DNA from: Elusimicrobiota bacterium
Lineage (GTDB): Bacteria; Elusimicrobiota; Elusimicrobia; Elusimicrobiales; UBA9959
Length of the DNA: 64,000 bases
Assembly: GCA_026388155.1 (NCBI GenBank)
Contig: JAPLKI010000016.1
Coordinates: 1 to 64,000, forward strand
Direction of reading: 5' to 3'
The position numbers and the translations under genes are program-made. The notes under the pieces are model-generated. The model was not told the origin of the DNA, did not search any database, and saw only the letters and a list, made by a program, of their open reading frames with translations. Every line of letters starts with the position of its first letter. The stretch's first letter is position 1. Shown one piece after another: positions 15,264 through 23,918 of this stretch.

Positions 15264-16592
15264 CTACTTTAAAAATGCGTATCGCATGGCCAGCAGGGCG
15301 GAAATCACCCACAGCAGCGGCGGCACGTCCTTGCGCTTCCCCGATAAGGTTTTTATGACCACGAAAGAGATAAAGCCGAAAGCTATGCCGTCGGCTATGT
15401 TAAAAGTAAAGGGAATAAGCGCCATGGTAATAAAGGCTGGTATGCCGGCGCTCATGTCGCGCCAGTCTATGCGGCAGACCGAACCCATCATCAGAGCGCC
15501 CACCAAAATGAGAGCCGGGGCCGTAACCGGGTGGATAAAAGTGCCGTCCGCAAGCGGCAGGGCTGCGTTTATAGAGCCAACCAGCGGCGAGAAGAACAGG
15601 CTTAACAGGAACAGCGCGCCCACGGTTATAGCGGTAAGCCCGGTACGGCCGCCCTGGGCCACGCCGGTGGCGCTTTCTATGTAGCTGGAAACGGTGGAGG
15701 TGCCCATAAGCGCGCCCGCGGTGGTGGCCACGGCGTCCGACACCAGCGCCCTGGAGATACGCTCAAGCTTCCCGTTTTTAAGCAGGCCCGCCTGCACGCC
15801 CACGCCAAGCAGGGTGCCCAGCGTGTCGAACAAGGACATGAAAAGGAAAATAAGCACCACGGCCAAGGCGTCGGGCGTCATAAGGCCGGCGAGGTCCAGC
15901 TTAAAAAAAGTAGGCGCCAGGCTTGGCGGCGCGCTTACCACACCGCCGAAACTTGTCAGGCCCGCGGCCCAGGCGGCCGCGCCCGAAACCAGAATGCCGA
16001 TAAGCACCGCCCCCTTAACCTTGCGGGCGAACAGAGCCGCCATCACAATAAGCCCGGCCATGGCGCAAATTGCCGGCGCCGAAGTGACGGAACCCAGCTT
16101 GACCAGTGTGGACGGCGAAGCTATAACAAGCCCCGCCTCTTTAAAGCCGATTAGCGCCACGAACAGCCCTATGCCGGAGGCGATGGCGTATTTCAGGTTC
16201 TCGGGCACGGCGTCCACCAGGCGCTCGCGCAATTTTGTAAGCGTCAGCGCCAGGAAAGCCAGGCCCGAAATGAACACCAGGCCAAGGGCCTTTTCCCAGC
16301 TGTAGCCCATGCCGAGCACTACGGCGTAGGTGAAAAAGAAGTTTTCCCCCATCAGCGGAGCCTGGGCTATGGGATAATTCGCGTAAAGGCCCATTATAAA
16401 ACAGGCCAGCGCAGAGGCCAGGCAGGTGGCGGTGAAAACGGCGCCCTTGTCCATGCCGGCCGCGCCAAGCACGGCGGGCTGCACGAAGATAATGTAGGAC
16501 ATGGTCAGGAAAGTGGCCAGCCCCGCGCCGAATTCGGCTTTAAAGCTTGTGTCGTGCTCCGCAAAACCGAAATATTTTTTAATATATTCCAT
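15264..16592 (-). CDS. AzgA-type purine permease (NCS2 family)
   Basis: 442 aa from ATG 16592 (MEYIKKYFGF). The frame is open 24 codons further, but that part is repeat-array DNA. About 12-14 membrane segments. Family marks: EFGAGLATFLTMSYIIFVQP at the N-terminus, APLMGENFFFTY in segment 3, PENLKYAIASGIGLFVALIG, and LFDTLGTLLGVG and TSTVSSYIESATGVAQGGRT, the substrate-site segments of AzgA-like adenine/guanine/hypoxanthine importers. It acts in the inner membrane as a proton symporter (family knowledge). Confidence 0.9.
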   Translation of the reverse strand: MEYIKKYFGFAEHDTSFKAEFGAGLATFLTMSYIIFVQPAVLGAAGMDKGAVFTATCLASALACFIMGLYANYPIAQAPLMGENFFFTYAVVLGMGYSWEKALGLVFISGLAFLALTLTKLRERLVDAVPENLKYAIASGIGLFVALIGFKEAGLVIASPSTLVKLGSVTSAPAICAMAGLIVMAALFARKVKGAVLIGILVSGAAAWAAGLTSFGGVVSAPPSLAPTFFKLDLAGLMTPDALAVVLIFLFMSLFDTLGTLLGVGVQAGLLKNGKLERISRALVSDAVATTAGALMGTSTVSSYIESATGVAQGGRTGLTAITVGALFLLSLFFSPLVGSINAALPLADGTFIHPVTAPALILVGALMMGSVCRIDWRDMSAGIPAFITMALIPFTFNIADGIAFGFISFVVIKTLSGKRKDVPPLLWVISALLAMRYAFLK

Positions 16593-16604
16593 AGTAATAT
16601 CAAG

Positions 16605-16688
16605 AAGCGAATAGCGCATAGTAAGATAGCGAATAGCGGCAACTGGAAAAAATCTGCTATTCACTATTCGCTTTCTTGCTATTCGCTT
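16605..16688. repeat. heptad array, inverted pair, word AGCGAAT
   Basis: AGCGAAT, AGCGCAT, then AGCGAAT, AGCGGCA on the left; CTATTCA, CTATTCG, then CTATTCG on the right. Separates the purine permease from the next gene. Confidence 0.8.
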
Positions 16689-16690
16689 AT

Positions 16691-17077
16691 TTAAAACACC
16701 AGCACTTCATAGCCTTCGCTTATAAATGGTTCTATCGCCGCGTGGCCGGACAGGGCCGAAAGCATTTTAATTTTATTCTCCGCCGCGATATCCGCCACAT
16801 TCCGGCTTGCGTCGCCGGTGGAGCAGCCGCCGGAGGCGGTTTTGCAGGCCCCGGCTATAAGCCCGGTGTCCCGCGCTTCATTGAAGAGTTCGGTAAATTT
16901 TCCCCCTTCCGCCAAACGATTGAAGCATTGCGTGGCCGCGCCTTCAATTATTATTTTCACCTCATAGCCGCTTTTATGCAGGTCTATAGCGTACATAAAC
17001 GCGTGATTCAGCCGGCATTGCTCGTCGGTAAACAGCAGGAACAGAAATTGTCGTTTCATGTTTTTTAGCACGGTCAT
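16691..17077 (-). CDS. DsrE-like small cytoplasmic protein
   Basis: 128 aa (122 if ATG 17059, MKRQF, is used; neither start has a strong ribosome site). The N-terminus FLFLLFTDEQCRLNHAFMYA and HKSGYEVKIIIEGAATQ fit a DsrE/DsrF-type sulfur-relay fold. The middle carries a short cysteine cluster, GACKTASGGCSTGDASRN, and the C-terminus ends SEGYEVLVF. Proteins of this type often handle persulfides, but the partner and reaction cannot be read here. Confidence 0.55.
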   Translation of the reverse strand: MTVLKNMKRQFLFLLFTDEQCRLNHAFMYAIDLHKSGYEVKIIIEGAATQCFNRLAEGGKFTELFNEARDTGLIAGACKTASGGCSTGDASRNVADIAAENKIKMLSALSGHAAIEPFISEGYEVLVF

Positions 17078-17106
17078 AATATTAGTTCAAGCGGCAGATA
17101 TGAATG

Positions 17107-17538
17107 CTATGCCCCCGATTTTATCACAGTGAATATAATCGTTACTGTCGCTGTGGTTTTGTTTTCCGCGGCTTTGGCGTTATAGGGCCTGGTGCCGGCA
17201 TTTATATAATCAGCGAAGGCTGTAGCCGTCTCAATAGGCGTTTGCCCGGCTTTCAGGGCCAAAGGAATATTCCAGCCGGCCACGTGGTCGGTTGTTCCGT
17301 CGGGCCGCATGTAGCGGAATATGGACAGCCACAAATTTATGGTGCCGTCAATGCCCGCGTCATGCTGGCCGGTGGCTAAACCTGAGATCTCGGCAATACC
17401 GGGCTTGCCGCCCACCGTGACTTTTCCGACGGTGACCGTAATTTTCTGGGTCTTGTCGTAAGATGCCGCGCTTAGGTTGGCGCCTTTCGCGAGTTCCACT
17501 TCAGGATCGTAATCTTTTCCGCTTTTATCGTTTTTCAT
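17107..17538 (-). CDS. hypothetical protein, 143 aa
   Basis: No family recognised. The protein has no signal or membrane segment, an N-terminal charged part (SGKDYDPEVELAKGANL), a beta-rich centre (ITVTVGKVTVGGKPGI) and a C-terminal hydrophobic strand (TTATVTIIFTVIKSGA). ATG 17538 follows CGGAG with a seven-base spacer, so translation is plausible. It lies between the DsrE-like gene and ssb, all on the same strand. Confidence 0.55.
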   Translation of the reverse strand: MKNDKSGKDYDPEVELAKGANLSAASYDKTQKITVTVGKVTVGGKPGIAEISGLATGQHDAGIDGTINLWLSIFRYMRPDGTTDHVAGWNIPLALKAGQTPIETATAFADYINAGTRPYNAKAAENKTTATVTIIFTVIKSGA

Positions 17539-17653
17539 AGACTGGCTCCGATTATAGTTAATTAGCGTGGCCCCAATAATTCATCTTACATTTCCCCGGA
17601 CCTTCCTGGAAATGTAAACAAAAAAGCAGCCCGACACCTTTTGACTTAGCCTG

Positions 17654-17673
17654 AAAAATTCAGTTGAATTTTT
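17654..17673 (-). terminator. A+T hairpin after ssb
   Basis: AAAAATTCA-GT-TGAATTTTT, perfect nine-base arms 14 bp past the ssb stop, ending in five T on the minus strand. Plausible weak terminator. Confidence 0.45.
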
Positions 17674-17686
17674 CCCTTCGCGGAGC

Positions 17687-18211
17687 TCAGGTGCGCTTCG
17701 CGCGGCATACGCCCTCGCAAATTCTGCGCGCAATGCGCTTGATTTGCGACCCGCAAAGCGGGGAATCCTGCATACTTTTGTTCCTTACTGTCCCGCCGGC
17801 TCTTGACGCCTTGGCGGCCGCGGGCTTTTTTGACTCCGAATCGCCCGCAGTCTCGTCGTCACGCTTTCCCAGGAACTCAATTTCGTCCACATAGACCACC
17901 ATCTTGGATTGTTTCTTGCCGTCTTCCTTCCCGGCCCACTCTTCAAGGACGAGGTGCCCTTCAACATAGGCCTGCTGGCCCTTGTGCAGGTATTTTTCGA
18001 TCAGGTCGGCCAGCTTCCGGCCGGAATCGCGATTGAACGCTTTTAAATCCACCCATACGGGGACCTCTTCCCACTGCCCGCTTTGCTGGTTTTTGCGGCG
18101 GTTGTTCACGGCGAAGCCGATGTTGGCCACTTTCCCGCCGTTGCTGAATTCCTTGATTTCCGGGTCGCGGGTCAGGCGACCGATAAGCATGACCTTGTTT
18201 AAGTTTGCCAT
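17687..18211 (-). CDS. ssb: single-stranded DNA-binding protein without the acidic tail
   Basis: 174 aa from ATG 18211 with AGGAG upstream. The OB-fold is normal: MANLNKVMLIGRLTRDPEIK, VANIGFAVNNRR, and VWVDLKAFNRDSGRKLADLI through VYVDEIEFLGKR. In place of the conserved DDDIPF-type C-terminus, which recruits RecO, PriA and other partners, the protein ends in a basic, cysteine-containing tail (RIARRICEGVCRAKRT). That tail is encoded by DNA full of small palindromes (17716-17748 and 17750-17762). No reading frame nearby restores an acidic tip. It may be a secondary SSB, or one whose end was overwritten by an inserted repeat. Confidence 0.88.
   Translation of the reverse strand: MANLNKVMLIGRLTRDPEIKEFSNGGKVANIGFAVNNRRKNQQSGQWEEVPVWVDLKAFNRDSGRKLADLIEKYLHKGQQAYVEGHLVLEEWAGKEDGKKQSKMVVYVDEIEFLGKRDDETAGDSESKKPAAAKASRAGGTVRNKSMQDSPLCGSQIKRIARRICEGVCRAKRT
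17716..17762. repeat. two hairpins overlapping the ssb 3-prime end
   Basis: CGCAAAT/ATTTGCG arms at 17716-17722 and 17742-17748, then CCCGC-AAA-GCGGG at 17750-17762. They lie inside the codons for the abnormal SSB tail. Confidence 0.5.
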
Positions 18212-18233
18212 TGAGTATCTCCTGTTTCTGCTC

Positions 18234-18254
18234 AAAAGGTACCTGGTACCTTTT
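18234..18254. repeat. GGTACC palindrome, family member 1
   Basis: AAAAGGTACC-T-GGTACCTTTT, perfect ten-base arms, 23 bp upstream of the ssb start. Identical core to 24187-24205; related to 22998-23018, 24299-24317 and 24362-24380. Either an operator or a mini-terminator. Confidence 0.6.
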
Positions 18255-18313
18255 CCTATACTATTCTACCACAAGCGCAGGAAATGAGCTATTGATGTTC
18301 GGCTGGATCATAA

Positions 18314-18331
18314 AAAAGGCTCCTGCCTTTT
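18314..18331 (-). terminator. intrinsic terminator in the divergent ssb/S41 gap
   Basis: AAAAGGC-AGGA-GCCTTTT read on the minus strand, followed by further T. Both neighbouring genes point away from it, so it would end a minus-strand transcript started upstream of ssb, such as a short leader or antisense RNA. Confidence 0.5.
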
Positions 18332-18416
18332 CTATAAAAACCCCCGATTTTTAGTATTATAAAGGCAGTCTTATCGCAAAAATTTGGCGACAGCCAATGG
18401 TACTAAAGTAAAACTT

Positions 18417-20945
18417 ATGTTCCCTTCTGTTTTTTCCAAAAAAAGACACGGCGCCGCTCCGGAACGCGGTTGCTTCCGCTTGCGACGGGCTGCGGCGCTC
18501 ATCTGCGCCCTTGCGCTTGCGGCGCTTGCCGCCCGCGGGAACGCCAGCGGGACCATTCCCCTCCCGCAGACTGAAGACTTCAGCAATATGACCTGGACGC
18601 AGGCCTTCGAATCTTTCCACATCAAGATTTCCAGCGAATACGCGTTCACGCAATGGAAGGCCATGGACTGGGCGGCGCTCAGAGCGTTGTATCTCCCGCA
18701 GATAACGGCGGCCGAGCTGGCGGGCGACACCACGGCGTATCTGACCGCTCTTCGACACTATGGCTTTTCTATCCCCGACGGACACGTCAGCGTAAAAGGC
18801 GCCGCCATAAACGCCGTTATCAACAACCGCATCGGCGGCGGATTCGGGCTTGCCGTTGCGGGGCTTGACGACGGGCATGTGATCGCAAACCTGATCTTGC
18901 CCGGCGGCCCTGCGGCCGGGGCCGGGATACTGCCTGGCGCGGAAATCATCCAGTGGAACGGGGTGCCTGTCTTGACCGCGCTCTCCCAGCTTGATCTGGC
19001 CTGGAGGGGAGGCAACAGCCCCCTCGCGACCGATGATAATGTACGCATAGAACAATTCAACAACCTTGTCCGCGCTCCGCTGGGTACCCAGGCCACCGTT
19101 GCCTTCCGCAACGACGGAGAGGCCTCAACACAGACCGTCACCCTTATCGCCGAAAGCGACAGCTTCGCCACCCTGGCGCGGGCGAATTTCGCCGCCGGCG
19201 CGGATATTTCGGTACAGATCTCCACCAGGATACTTCCCAGCGGACACGGCTATATCAGGCTGACGATGGAGGGGTTCACCCAGAGCGTCTACGATGATTT
19301 CAAACACGCCATCCAGGCCTTTGTGGACGCGGATGTTCCAGGCCTTATCGTCGACCTGCGTGGTAATCACGGCGGCAGCGATGCGGCGGCCGCCCTCTAC
19401 TCCGGATATTTTTACGAGGTTCCTTCCTTCTATGAATACCAGGAATACTACGACGCGCTGACCGGGGAGTTCGAGATAGGCATCGAAACCAATAACGTGA
19501 TCATGCAGGGCGGTTCTATCTCTATCACGCCGCAGACGCCGCACTACGGCGGCCCCGTCAGGGCTCTGGTGAACCCGGGGACCATCAGTTCGGGCGAGGG
19601 CGTGGCTATGGGAATAGCCCGGGCGCCGCACGGAAAAGTGATCGGGTTCTACGGCACCAACGGTTCATTCGGCATGGTGGGCGACGCGGCATTGCTTCCC
19701 GGTGGCGTTCAGTTCGGATTCCCTTACGGCAGGTCCCTGGACGAAAGCCATACCATCCAGCTGGACAGCCGTAACGGAGCGGGCGGCGTGGCCCCCGCTA
19801 TCCACGTCCCCCTCACCAGGGAAACGGCCATCGCTTTCGTGAACGGAGACGACCCCGAGCTCGCGTTCGCCATAGACACAATTGCGCCCGCCCCGCCAAA
19901 GCTGAGCGCGTTCGCCGTCTCAAGCGGCGCGATACGCTGGGGCTGGCCGCCTTCCGGCGGTCTTGCGGCTGATTTTCATCTTTTCACCTCTACCGGCGGC
20001 CTGCTGGCTTCGCTGCCGGCCTCCGCCACTTATTACCTGGAAACCGGCCTTTCTTCGTCCACGGCGTATTCCCGCTATCTTCAGATATCCAACCAGGGCG
20101 GGCAGGCCCTCTCAGGCACCGTGACCGTGTTCACCCCCGGGCTTGGGTCCTACATCATAGGAACGGCCAGCCGGACTCTGACGGGAATGAACGGCAAGAC
20201 ACAGCTTGATATCCCTGCCTCGCTTTTGGGCGCCGCCACAGGCTGGATGCTTTCCGAGTCTCCGCTGCAGCGTCCCCTGATGAGCAACACCACAGCCTTG
20301 ATCTCCGCGGCTGTCGCGCCTTCGGGAATGCGTGGGTCGGACAGTTCCCTGACCGAATTCCTCATTGTGGTGGACGGCATCCGTTCCAATAATACGCTGG
20401 AGCTGCCGGTCACGGTGAGAATCCCTTACCCTGACGCGAACAACACAGGCTTTGTGGACGGCACTTTGCCGACGGTGCGCGCGGACACGCTGCGGCTTTA
20501 CGCGCTTAACGAGACGAGCGGGCAATGGGAGGCCGTGTCGGGCTCAACCGTGGATACGGCGAACAAGGTGGTTACGGGCAATATCAGCCATTTGTCCATA
20601 TTTACGTCCTTCGGCGTTGGTGCTGTAGGCGGCTTGTCCACGTTGCGGGTATATCCCGTCCCGTACCGGCCCACCGGGGCCAACCCGGACCAGGGCAGGC
20701 CCTATTCGGCCGGGGACCCGTCCTCCGGCATTATTTTCGACAATCTGCCCGATAACGCGACCATTAAAATTTATACGGTGAGCGGCCGGCTTGTGAAGAG
20801 CTTCAGTTCACAGAACACCGCCGGCAAGCTGCGGTGGGACGCGCGCAACAACGCCGGGCAGAATGCGGCTTCGGGCGGGTATATAACGGTAGTGAGCAGC
20901 CCCGGCCTGGAGAGCGTGGTTAAGAAACTGCTGATAATCAGATGA
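18417..20945 (+). CDS. S41-family (tail-specific) protease with PDZ and FlgD-like C-terminal secretion domain
   Basis: 842 aa from ATG 18417; a TTG at 18384 is an upstream alternative. Signal peptide RRAAALICALALAALAARGNAS. Next a PDZ-like part (GFGLAVAGLDDGHVIANLIL, PAAGAGILPGAEIIQWNG). The S41 catalytic region follows: GHGYIRLTMEGF, GLIVDLRGNHGGS and ALVNPGTISSGEGVA with the candidate nucleophile Ser. Then beta-rich domains, and an ending of RVYPVPYRPTG, NLPDNATIKIYTVSGRLVK, RWDARNNAGQNAASGGY and KKLLIIR, the FlgD-like/type A sorting pattern. The next gene (PorV/PorQ) overlaps its stop codon, so protease and outer-membrane partner are translationally coupled. Probably surface-exposed or secreted. 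Confidence 0.8.
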   Translation: MFPSVFSKKRHGAAPERGCFRLRRAAALICALALAALAARGNASGTIPLPQTEDFSNMTWTQAFESFHIKISSEYAFTQWKAMDWAALRALYLPQITAAELAGDTTAYLTALRHYGFSIPDGHVSVKGAAINAVINNRIGGGFGLAVAGLDDGHVIANLILPGGPAAGAGILPGAEIIQWNGVPVLTALSQLDLAWRGGNSPLATDDNVRIEQFNNLVRAPLGTQATVAFRNDGEASTQTVTLIAESDSFATLARANFAAGADISVQISTRILPSGHGYIRLTMEGFTQSVYDDFKHAIQAFVDADVPGLIVDLRGNHGGSDAAAALYSGYFYEVPSFYEYQEYYDALTGEFEIGIETNNVIMQGGSISITPQTPHYGGPVRALVNPGTISSGEGVAMGIARAPHGKVIGFYGTNGSFGMVGDAALLPGGVQFGFPYGRSLDESHTIQLDSRNGAGGVAPAIHVPLTRETAIAFVNGDDPELAFAIDTIAPAPPKLSAFAVSSGAIRWGWPPSGGLAADFHLFTSTGGLLASLPASATYYLETGLSSSTAYSRYLQISNQGGQALSGTVTVFTPGLGSYIIGTASRTLTGMNGKTQLDIPASLLGAATGWMLSESPLQRPLMSNTTALISAAVAPSGMRGSDSSLTEFLIVVDGIRSNNTLELPVTVRIPYPDANNTGFVDGTLPTVRADTLRLYALNETSGQWEAVSGSTVDTANKVVTGNISHLSIFTSFGVGAVGGLSTLRVYPVPYRPTGANPDQGRPYSAGDPSSGIIFDNLPDNATIKIYTVSGRLVKSFSSQNTAGKLRWDARNNAGQNAASGGYITVVSSPGLESVVKKLLIIR

Positions 20946-21850
20946 AAAACGCTGGAATTGTATTTTTTATTATCTTTAGCCTGGCGCCGGCCCGGCCCTG
21001 TGCCGCCGGTTCGGCGGGCGCCGAGCCGTTCGATTTTTTATTCCTTGACGCCAACTCCCGGCCCGCGGCGCTGGGCGGAGCCTATACGGCGCTGGCCGCG
21101 GATTCGAACGCGCTGCTTTATAATCCCGCCGGCCTGGCGAAGGTTAACCGCAGTGAAGCCACATTCATGCACAATGTCTACATTCAGCAGATAACGCAGG
21201 ATTACATCGCGTACGCCGGCCCCAAAGGCTGGAGCGCGAACCTGAACTTTCTCGGCTTCGGCAATGTGCGCGAGACCACTTTAAGCGACCCCGAGGGCGC
21301 GGGGCTCGGTGAAACAACGCTGACTGACCTGGCTTTCGGTGCGGGTTACGGACGCGCGCTTACAGAAGCGTTGTCGGCCGGCGCGGGCGTAAAATGCATC
21401 CGCGAGACTATAGACGGCGTTATCGCGACGGGTTTTGCCCTGGATGCAGGGCTGCTATATGCGGCGCACGCGTTTAGCGGGCTGACCCTTGGCCTTGCGG
21501 CGCAGAATTTTGGCCCGGCAGTGCGTTTTGTGAATATGCGCGAGGACCTGCCCTTTAACCTGCGTGCCGGAGCGGCTTATGAATTTAAAATCATAGGGCG
21601 TGAGAATGTTATTGCGCTGGATGTTATGAAACAGCGAAGCCAAACGGCTTCGGTCGCGGTGGGCGCGGAGACGCGGCTATTGGGGCCGCTGGCGCTGCGC
21701 TTTGGTTTCAACACGCGCAACGACGTCGGGAGCGGGTTTACCGCCGGATTTGCCTATCTGCTGCGCAACTGGAGCATTGACTACGCTTTTGTCCCGATGG
21801 GCGATATCGGCGGCGCTCACCGGTTTTCCGTTACCCTGCGCTGGCAGTAA
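20942..21850 (+). CDS. PorV/PorQ family outer-membrane protein
   Basis: 302 aa; ATG 20942 overlaps the protease stop as ATGA. Signal peptide ending near AAGSAGAEP. Strong family signature: FLFLDANSRPAALGGAYTAL, ADSNALLYNPAGLAKVNRSE, and a C-terminal barrel strand FAYLLRNWSIDYAFVPMGDIGGAHRFSVTLRW. PorV-type proteins are FadL-like outer-membrane proteins that shuttle type IX secretion substrates in Bacteroidota (family knowledge). Coupling to a protein with a FlgD-like sorting domain suggests the same division of labour here. Confidence 0.88.
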   Translation: MKNAGIVFFIIFSLAPARPCAAGSAGAEPFDFLFLDANSRPAALGGAYTALAADSNALLYNPAGLAKVNRSEATFMHNVYIQQITQDYIAYAGPKGWSANLNFLGFGNVRETTLSDPEGAGLGETTLTDLAFGAGYGRALTEALSAGAGVKCIRETIDGVIATGFALDAGLLYAAHAFSGLTLGLAAQNFGPAVRFVNMREDLPFNLRAGAAYEFKIIGRENVIALDVMKQRSQTASVAVGAETRLLGPLALRFGFNTRNDVGSGFTAGFAYLLRNWSIDYAFVPMGDIGGAHRFSVTLRWQ

Positions 21851-22007
21851 ACAGGAACGGCTTTTTCCGCCTCTCACATATCTTCAGGCCGGCTTGTTGT
21901 CAGCGGGAAAGGCGATTTTTGAAACAAAAAGCGGCCTGACATCTTTTTCCCCTTTTTCCTCTTTCCAATATCCCAATGGGGGCTGACCACGGTTCCCCTG
22001 ACAAAGG

Positions 22008-22013
22008 TATAAT
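22008..22013 (+). promoter_or_regulatory. TATAAT box directly upstream of a start codon
   Basis: Perfect -10 hexamer ending six bases before ATG 22020. Transcription would start at or next to the start codon, giving a leaderless mRNA; there is no ribosome site at normal spacing and no clear -35 box. Confidence 0.45.
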
Positions 22014-22019
22014 TTAGTG

Positions 22020-22973
22020 ATGCGAAGGATAATCGAGTGGACATTTGTCATCGCGGTTCTGACGGGCGCGGTGTACATAGGATATACGCGCACAGTGCGG
22101 GTCCGCGGGATGATGCGCGTGGTCATGAGGAAGGCGGCGCCCTGCGCAGCCCCTATTACGTATTCGATAGGCGACATCGACCCACGTTTCGGCATCTCGG
22201 TAAATGAATTTGCCGAGGATCTTAAAGACGCCGAAGCGGTCTGGGAAGAACCCTCGCGCAGGGATCTTTTTGAATATACGCAAAGCGGCGGCGACGTTAC
22301 GGTCTATCTTATCTACGATATCCGCCAGGCCGCGATAGATAAACTTAAGGCGGCGGGCATACGAACCGGCCAGAGCCGGGCGACCTACGACACACTGAAA
22401 GCGAGGTACGATGCGCTCTCCGTGCAGGTGGCTTCCGAGCAGGCAAAGTACAAAGCTCAATTGGCCGTGTACAAGCGCAACGAAGCCGCGTACAATGTAA
22501 GAGTGCGGCGCAGGAGCCAGAGGGGAGGCGGCTCGGCGGCGGGATTAAGGCTGTTGGAAGCCTGGGAGGCGGCGCTGCTGCATGACTTTGCGGGCGTGAA
22601 AGTGCGTGAGAATACCCTGAACGCGCATATGGACCTTCTGGATGCCCTTGCGACAACGCTTAATAAGCTTATTGTGCAGCTTAATTTGAGCATCGCGCAA
22701 TACAACCGCGTGGGCTCGGCCATGGGCAGTTTTGAAGAAGGCTTTTACCAGAGTTCAAGGGGAATGGAGACTATAGGCATCTACGACTTTACCGACCGTA
22801 TGCAGCTGGTGCGTGTTCTTGCGCACGAGATGGGCCACGCGGCGGGGCTTGAGCACGTTTCCGACCCGGAAGCTGTGATGTACCTGATAAACAGAGGCGA
22901 GGATCTGCACGCAACCGGCGCGGATATCGCAGAGGTAAACAGGGTGTGCAGCTCTGGCATCTTCAGACATTAA
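22020..22973 (+). CDS. membrane-anchored matrixin-like zinc metalloprotease
   Basis: 317 aa from ATG 22020 (GTG 22017 just before). N-terminal membrane anchor at residues 6-22 (EWTFVIAVLTGAVYIGY). Residues about 105-230 form a long helical, coiled-coil-like part (YDALSVQVASEQAKYKAQL). Near residue 268 is HEMGHAAGLEHV, the HExxHxxGxxH zinc site of metzincins, followed by DPEAVMYLIN with the Met of a Met-turn. The N-terminal segment SVNEFAEDLKDAEAVWEEPS fits the start of a matrixin domain, so the coiled part looks inserted within it. Substrate unknown. Appears to be translated from a leaderless message. Confidence 0.75.
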   Translation: MRRIIEWTFVIAVLTGAVYIGYTRTVRVRGMMRVVMRKAAPCAAPITYSIGDIDPRFGISVNEFAEDLKDAEAVWEEPSRRDLFEYTQSGGDVTVYLIYDIRQAAIDKLKAAGIRTGQSRATYDTLKARYDALSVQVASEQAKYKAQLAVYKRNEAAYNVRVRRRSQRGGGSAAGLRLLEAWEAALLHDFAGVKVRENTLNAHMDLLDALATTLNKLIVQLNLSIAQYNRVGSAMGSFEEGFYQSSRGMETIGIYDFTDRMQLVRVLAHEMGHAAGLEHVSDPEAVMYLINRGEDLHATGADIAEVNRVCSSGIFRH

Positions 22974-22997
22974 AGACTCCTACTGCCTTTTGACCAT

Positions 22998-23018
22998 AAA
23001 AGGTAGACGCTACCTTTT
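22998..23018. terminator. GGTAG palindrome, bidirectional terminator (family member 2)
   Basis: AAAAGGTAG-ACG-CTACCTTTT, nine-base arms with runs of A and T outside, lying between the stops of convergent genes at 22973 and 23023. Fits a bidirectional intrinsic terminator. Confidence 0.6.
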
Positions 23019-23022
23019 TTCA

Positions 23023-23916
23023 CTATTTGGTATTTTTCTTTATCTTCTTATCAAGCGCACCAGCAAGTTCGCCGATGGCCTTGTCGGTGGTAAGACGTAA
23101 CCGGATCTCCCGTTTATCCTGCTGCTCTTTGGGCAGTTTTTTTATGGCGGCCTTGTCGCGCGTGACAAAAATGGTTTTGCTCCAGATCTTCTCCCCGTCG
23201 ACAGCCCCGTGCAGTTCCGCTTCCAGTATCACGGGGTTGAATATCTTATTGAAAATATATGCGCCGCCGCCCCACGTAACAAGTTCCTGGGCTATCTCCT
23301 CGGCCCCTATGACGATCGCCACCCATTGTTTATGAACCAGGGAATAAGCCACTATTCCCTGTGTAACGCCTTCCACCATACCCGACCCGACAAGCAAAAC
23401 CAGCCATTTATGTTTGATGGCGCCGTAGCCGGAAAGTTTTACTTTCAACAGTGCATCCGCCCTGGAAGCGGCGCACAATGCCCTGATCTGCTGAGCGCTT
23501 AAGGGCGCAGTGCTTAAGGAAAGGCCTGCTTTCTCTAATGACAAAGAAAACTCATTCTGCGGTATGACTTCCAGATATTGCGACCCCCCCAGCCTTGTTT
23601 CCATGGCCGCCGAGAGAGCGTTCGTTACGCCGCGCATCTCTTTTTCTATCAATTCGGGCTCGCCGCCGGCGGGCTGCCCTCCGGACGGCGTGGTCTGAAT
23701 ATATTTAAGGTGTTTTATCGTCACCCCCAGCTCTACAGGCAGCAAAGCCACGCGCAGTTTTCTGCCGGGTTCGGGTATTACCCCGTGTTTGGACCAGGAA
23801 ACGCAGCCTGCCGCCGCCAGCGAAACGATAAGTAGAAAGACCAGCCTTAAGCCGCGCCGGAAGGTCGGCGCGCACACTTGCAACGCACGGAAGGCTTCTG
23901 CTGCTTTTTCTCTCAT
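23023..23916 (-). CDS. lipoprotein of unknown function
   Basis: 297 aa with a lipoprotein signal: LRLVFLLIVSLAAAGC, lipobox AAGC with Cys near residue 38. The mature region begins with KLRVALLPVELGVTIKHL, reminiscent of CsgG/GNA1162-type lipoproteins, and contains a hydrophobic segment (KWLVLLVGSGMVEGVTQGIV) and GEKIWSKTIFVT. Not confidently assigned. Starts 2 bp after the stop of the MJ1316-domain gene, so the two are coupled. Confidence 0.6.
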   Translation of the reverse strand: MREKAAEAFRALQVCAPTFRRGLRLVFLLIVSLAAAGCVSWSKHGVIPEPGRKLRVALLPVELGVTIKHLKYIQTTPSGGQPAGGEPELIEKEMRGVTNALSAAMETRLGGSQYLEVIPQNEFSLSLEKAGLSLSTAPLSAQQIRALCAASRADALLKVKLSGYGAIKHKWLVLLVGSGMVEGVTQGIVAYSLVHKQWVAIVIGAEEIAQELVTWGGGAYIFNKIFNPVILEAELHGAVDGEKIWSKTIFVTRDKAAIKKLPKEQQDKREIRLRLTTDKAIGELAGALDKKIKKNTK

Positions 23917-23918
23917 AT

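Noticed and set aside
18361-18416. Possible c-di-GMP (GEMM) riboswitch upstream of the protease
   Set aside because: A few short stems and GCAAAA-like bases fit by eye, but the conserved core of that class is not present.
18357-19055. 232-codon minus-strand frame over the protease N-terminus
   Set aside because: The plus-strand protein has signal peptide, PDZ and S41 motifs; the antisense product has none.
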